The notes under the pieces: generated by a model
Told to the model about the DNA's origin: nothing
Seen by the model: only the letters and a program-made list of their open reading frames with translations
Database searches by the model: none
Source of the DNA: Fibrobacter sp.
Lineage (GTDB): Bacteria; Fibrobacterota; Fibrobacteria; Fibrobacterales; Fibrobacteraceae
Length of the DNA stretch: 64,000 nt
Reading direction: 5' to 3'
Assembly (NCBI RefSeq): GCF_017551775.1
Contig: NZ_JAFZKX010000017.1
Location: 1 to 64,000 of the forward strand
Part shown: positions 61,168-64,000 of the stretch, piece after piece
How positions within the stretch are numbered: the stretch's first letter is position 1
How the letters are laid out: each line of letters begins with the position of its first letter
Translations under genes and position numbers: made by a program

Positions 61168-62151
61168 TTAGCGACCGAGCAGCATGCAATTTTCGCATGC
61201 TGCTCCTTTTTTTGTGCGGTCACCGAAACGGCGTTCCGGATTCGGGCAACGTTCTTCCGTTCCGTCGGGCAGGATCCAGATTTCATCCTTGAAAAAGTCG
61301 CAGGGGCCCTCGCCCGAGGCAATTTTACGAACGGGCATGGCGCCGGCGGTATCAGCCCCGAAAAAGAGGCTACCTTCGCAACGCACCCGCGGGTAATGCG
61401 TCCGCAGGGATTCCAGCTCCCGGCGGATTTCGTGCACGGAGGAACCCGCGATTCCGTATTCAGCGCGAAGGGTTTCCCCCGCCGAAATAAACACCGGAAG
61501 GTTCCACTTGATGCGCACAATCCCGACAGAATCCGCCCAGCGTAGAATTTCAGGAACGCCGCGCAGGAGATTCTTGTGCAACGTCACCTGAAGCGAGACC
61601 GTCGCGACCCAAGATTGTCCGCTATTCTTTTCATGTTCCTGCCCGCAGGCGATTCTTTGCCGCAACTCGCCCGCAAGGGAAAGCAGTTTTTCCACGTTGG
61701 AGCACCAGCAATCGAAAGACAATCCCGGCATCATCTCGGCGAATGTGGGAGCGTCGAACCCCATGCAGCTCACCTTGATATCGCTGCAGGCAAGGAGCAG
61801 GCGCTCCATCCCTGCAGCCGTGCCCCATATTCCGGGGAAGCTGCCGTTTGTCGTGAGGTTGAGCGGGATTTTCTTTTCACCGCAAAACTCGAGCAATTCC
61901 TCAAATTTTGAATAAAGTAATGGTTCACCCATCGTACTCGGGATGACCTCGCGAAGCCCGCACTGCCCTTTACCGGGCAAGCCGCTTGAGGCATCGCCCG
62001 CGATTACCCCCGCATACTTTTCGATAGCGGCCTTCGCGACTTCGAGAGGCATCTCGCCCATCCCGAAAGGCCTTCCCCGCTGGTTCAAGAAACACAACGG
62101 GCAGCGCAGGTTGCACTTGTCCGGATTCGTGAGGAGGGTGAGCCGGCGCAT
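61168..62151 (-). CDS. Radical SAM protein with SPASM-like C-terminal cysteines
   Basis: 327 residues. The radical SAM cluster motif CNLRCPLC is at Cys13, Cys17 and Cys20, followed by the GEPLL and LTTNGS motifs of the TIM barrel. The C-terminal third is cysteine-rich (RCEG, GPCDFF, ERCPNPERR, CENC), like the auxiliary cluster of SPASM or twitch domains. IWILPDGTEERCPNPE is typical of such regions. It is co-transcribed with a thioredoxin-reductase-like gene 24 nt upstream. No peptide precursor gene is seen nearby, so the substrate is unknown. The last codons also encode the hairpin of the opposing terminator. Confidence 0.85.
   Translation of the reverse strand: MRRLTLLTNPDKCNLRCPLCFLNQRGRPFGMGEMPLEVAKAAIEKYAGVIAGDASSGLPGKGQCGLREVIPSTMGEPLLYSKFEELLEFCGEKKIPLNLTTNGSFPGIWGTAAGMERLLLACSDIKVSCMGFDAPTFAEMMPGLSFDCWCSNVEKLLSLAGELRQRIACGQEHEKNSGQSWVATVSLQVTLHKNLLRGVPEILRWADSVGIVRIKWNLPVFISAGETLRAEYGIAGSSVHEIRRELESLRTHYPRVRCEGSLFFGADTAGAMPVRKIASGEGPCDFFKDEIWILPDGTEERCPNPERRFGDRTKKGAACENCMLLGR
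61177..61213 (+). terminator. Strong terminator of the barrel gene, inside the 3' end of the radical SAM gene
   Basis: GAGCAGCATGC-AATTTTC-GCATGCTGCTC, an 11-bp perfect stem, then C and TTTTTTT on the plus strand. On the minus strand the same bases encode AACENCMLL near the radical SAM C-terminus. Confidence 0.88.
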
Positions 62152-62175
62152 CGCACAGATACCGCGGGTGCGATT

Positions 62176-63045
62176 CTAGCCTTCCCGCGTCTCCCGCAAA
62201 TACTTGATGGCGGCAAGGCCCGCAATGGCGCCCTCGCCTACGGCGACGGCGACCTGCAACGTCCCGCCGGTACAGTCGCCCGCGGCGAACAGTCCGGGAA
62301 CCGTCGTCATGAAGTTCTTGTCGAGCACCACATTCCCGTTCTCGAAGGCGGCTCCCGCCTTGCGGGCAAGGTCCATCGCACTCGCGCTCCCGAGGGCAAC
62401 GAACAACCCGTCGAGCTTGATTTCGGATTCATCCATGAACACCGCTCCGGCAAGCTGGCCTTCGCCAAGCAGCGCCTTGAGCGGGCGCTTCTCGATTTTC
62501 ACAGTCTCCGGGAATTCAGCCGTGACCTCGGCCCCGTTGGTCAAGAGCGTCACGCTGCCGGCGATATTCAAAAGTTCCTTGCACTCGTGGAGGGCGTACT
62601 CCCCGGCCCCGAGTACGGCGACGTTCTTGCCGCGATAGAAGAAGGCGTCGCATATGGCGCAATAGCTCACGCCGTGGCCTTCCAGTTCGGCCATCTTCGG
62701 CAGGGGCTGTTTTTTGCGGGCAGAACCGGTCGCCATGATGCATGCGCGTCCGCGGTATTCCCCCGCAAGCCCTGTTGCGACAAACATATTGCCGTCGAAG
62801 TACAGGTCCGTCACCTCGTCGTCCACGATATGAGCACCGAGGGATTGCGCCTGGCGCTTGCCGACCGCAAAAAGCTCGGAGCCGGCCAGAGGCTTCTCCA
62901 GGCCATAGTAATTCTCTATCATGTGCGCTTTTTCGAGCGCCCCGGAATCCTTGCCTACCAGCACGACGTCCAATCCGGACCTCAATGCGTACAAGCTAGC
63001 CGACACACCTGCCGGCCCATAACCGATAATAATTACATCTGACAT
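62176..63045 (-). CDS. Thioredoxin-reductase-like FAD/NAD(P) oxidoreductase
   Basis: 289 residues with the FAD motif IIGYGPAGVSASLYA, the redox pair CAIC (Cys129, Cys132; CATC in standard TrxB), a second dinucleotide motif AVLGAGEYALHE, and TTVPGLFAAGDCTGG near the end. It is slightly shorter than E. coli TrxB (about 320). The usual NADPH-site GGGxSAxE is replaced by GAGEYALHE, so cofactor choice may differ. ATG 63045 has GGAGG. It is followed by the radical SAM gene at 24 nt, which suggests it supplies electrons to it or shares a pathway; it may also reduce thioredoxin. Confidence 0.88.
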   Translation of the reverse strand: MSDVIIIGYGPAGVSASLYALRSGLDVVLVGKDSGALEKAHMIENYYGLEKPLAGSELFAVGKRQAQSLGAHIVDDEVTDLYFDGNMFVATGLAGEYRGRACIMATGSARKKQPLPKMAELEGHGVSYCAICDAFFYRGKNVAVLGAGEYALHECKELLNIAGSVTLLTNGAEVTAEFPETVKIEKRPLKALLGEGQLAGAVFMDESEIKLDGLFVALGSASAMDLARKAGAAFENGNVVLDKNFMTTVPGLFAAGDCTGGTLQVAVAVGEGAIAGLAAIKYLRETREG

Positions 63046-63110
63046 AAGAACCTCCATTCCAAAAATACGAAAAAAATTTATTTTAGTGTATATATAAAAG
63101 GACTATAACC

Positions 63111-64000
63111 ATGGATTGCAAAAAGCCCCGCGACATGTTCGTCGAAGCAGGCTACGGCCCCAACTTCGCCGATCAACTTATCCAGAACGCATTCAGCAAG
63201 CTTTTTGAAGGCGACCCCATCGACGAGCGGGTCTGCTTCGACGCCTCCGATGACATGGCATACATCATCGATATCGGGCACGACGACATCCGTTCCGAGG
63301 GCATGAGCTACGGCATGTTCATCGCGGCCCTCACCGGCCACGACAAGCTGTTCCAGAAACTGTGGAACTTCGCGAAGAAATACCTGAGGAACAACGACGG
63401 CCCGCACAAGGGATACTTCTCCTGGCAGGTATCCACCACCGACTTCTCGATGATGGACCCGGGTGCCGCCCCCGACGGCGAAGAATACATCGCCGCAGCC
63501 CTCCTCATCGCCGCAAGGGAATTCAACCGCGACGACTACAAGCAAGAAGCCATCGAGCTCATCAACTGCATCAAGGACAAGCCGTTCAACGAGCTCGTGG
63601 GCCCGATGATCGACCCCGTAAAAAAGCTCGTCAAGTTCTCGCCCGTGCTCGGCAACGACTTTACCGACCCGAGCTACCACACCATCGCCTTCTACCGCGC
63701 ATTCGCAGTGGCTACCGGCGACAACGAATGGCTCGAAATCGCAAAGAAAAGCATTGAATACCTGAAAAAGGCCGCGCACCCGGTCACCGGGCTCTGCGGA
63801 GACTACTCCGAATACGACGGCACCCCGAAGGCCATGCCCTGGTTCCCAGAAAGCAACTGCTTCAGCGGCGACGCATGGCGCGTGGCGCTCAACCTGAGCC
63901 TCGACTACGCGCTCAACCGCGGCGACGAAAGCGAAAAGGACACCTGCACGCGACTGCTGAACTTCTTCGAGAGCCGCAGGCCCTACCTTTCGGACTACGC
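63111..64000 (+). CDS. GH8 family glycoside hydrolase, exo-oligoxylanase-like (cut by window end)
   Basis: At least 296 residues are visible. The GH8 signature DIGHDDIRSEGMSYGMF contains the general-acid Glu63, and PGAAPDGEEYIAAALL follows. The spacing matches reducing-end xylose-releasing exo-oligoxylanase, which trims xylose from the reducing end of xylo-oligosaccharides. There is no signal peptide: the protein starts MDCKKPRDMFVEAGYG and is presumably cytoplasmic, acting on imported oligosaccharides. ATG 63111 has AAAGGA upstream and a TATATA box before that. The 3' end lies beyond the window. Confidence 0.87.
   Translation, partial: MDCKKPRDMFVEAGYGPNFADQLIQNAFSKLFEGDPIDERVCFDASDDMAYIIDIGHDDIRSEGMSYGMFIAALTGHDKLFQKLWNFAKKYLRNNDGPHKGYFSWQVSTTDFSMMDPGAAPDGEEYIAAALLIAAREFNRDDYKQEAIELINCIKDKPFNELVGPMIDPVKKLVKFSPVLGNDFTDPSYHTIAFYRAFAVATGDNEWLEIAKKSIEYLKKAAHPVTGLCGDYSEYDGTPKAMPWFPESNCFSGDAWRVALNLSLDYALNRGDESEKDTCTRLLNFFESRRPYLSDY

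Overview
The window looks like chromosome of a Fibrobacter-type bacterium (phylum Fibrobacterota). The evidence is a TIGR02147-family regulator paired with a lipoprotein, surface lipoproteins with long serine linkers and C-terminal PCMD-like domains, a GH8 family glycoside hydrolase, and a Gram-negative envelope toolkit (LpxH, Lnt, several outer-membrane barrels, many lipobox proteins). MurE carries the DNPR motif, so the peptidoglycan is probably meso-diaminopimelate type. Base composition is moderately GC-rich except for one clearly AT-rich patch at about 25.3-27.0 kb. Identification is from remembered family features only; no database search was possible.

Layout. 1-4.7 kb: 5' part of clpB, a small lipoprotein, tldD, hisF and a thioredoxin, all on the minus strand. 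4.8-9.2 kb: an outer-membrane barrel gene followed by two paralogous PCMD-like lipoprotein genes, probably one operon. 9.3-12.5 kb: a PEGA protein with a DUF1007 protein, an RNA m5C methyltransferase and tRNA-Gln(CTG). 12.5-15.2 kb: a TIGR02147 regulator and lipoprotein pair, preceded by a regulatory region with repeated GTGTTCCC boxes and an orphan plus-strand terminator. 15.2-25.3 kb: mostly plus-strand genes (a Ser-less alpha/beta hydrolase, an internally duplicated unknown protein, a membrane protein, a lipoprotein, rsmI, lnt, a large SNF2 helicase) with lpxH on the minus strand.

25.3-27.0 kb: three AT-rich small secreted or lipoprotein genes. 27.0-34.1 kb: the classic rimP-nusA-infB-rbfA-truB-ribF translation operon, in which truB carries an in-frame palindromic repeat. 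34.4-39.4 kb: a small membrane protein, a Nudix gene, and an operon with a tail-anchored STAS protein, a degenerate LytM-like protein and a lipoprotein, then a PorV-like barrel. 39.5-45.8 kb: a Xer recombinase, a barrel and lipoprotein pair, purT and another barrel.

45.9-59.9 kb: the division and cell wall (dcw) cluster mraZ-rsmH-ftsL-ftsI-murE-murF-ftsW-murG-murC-ftsQ-ftsA-ftsZ, tightly overlapped but without mraY and murD. 60.2-64 kb: an outer-membrane barrel, a radical SAM and thioredoxin-reductase-like pair, and the start of a GH8 gene resembling exo-oligoxylanase.

A theme across the window is a TATATT, TAAATT or TATTTT box placed only 6-8 nt before the start codon of about ten genes that lack a convincing Shine-Dalgarno sequence. 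This suggests that leaderless mRNAs are common here. A second theme is a scattered family of short palindromic repeats, one of which has been absorbed into the truB reading frame.
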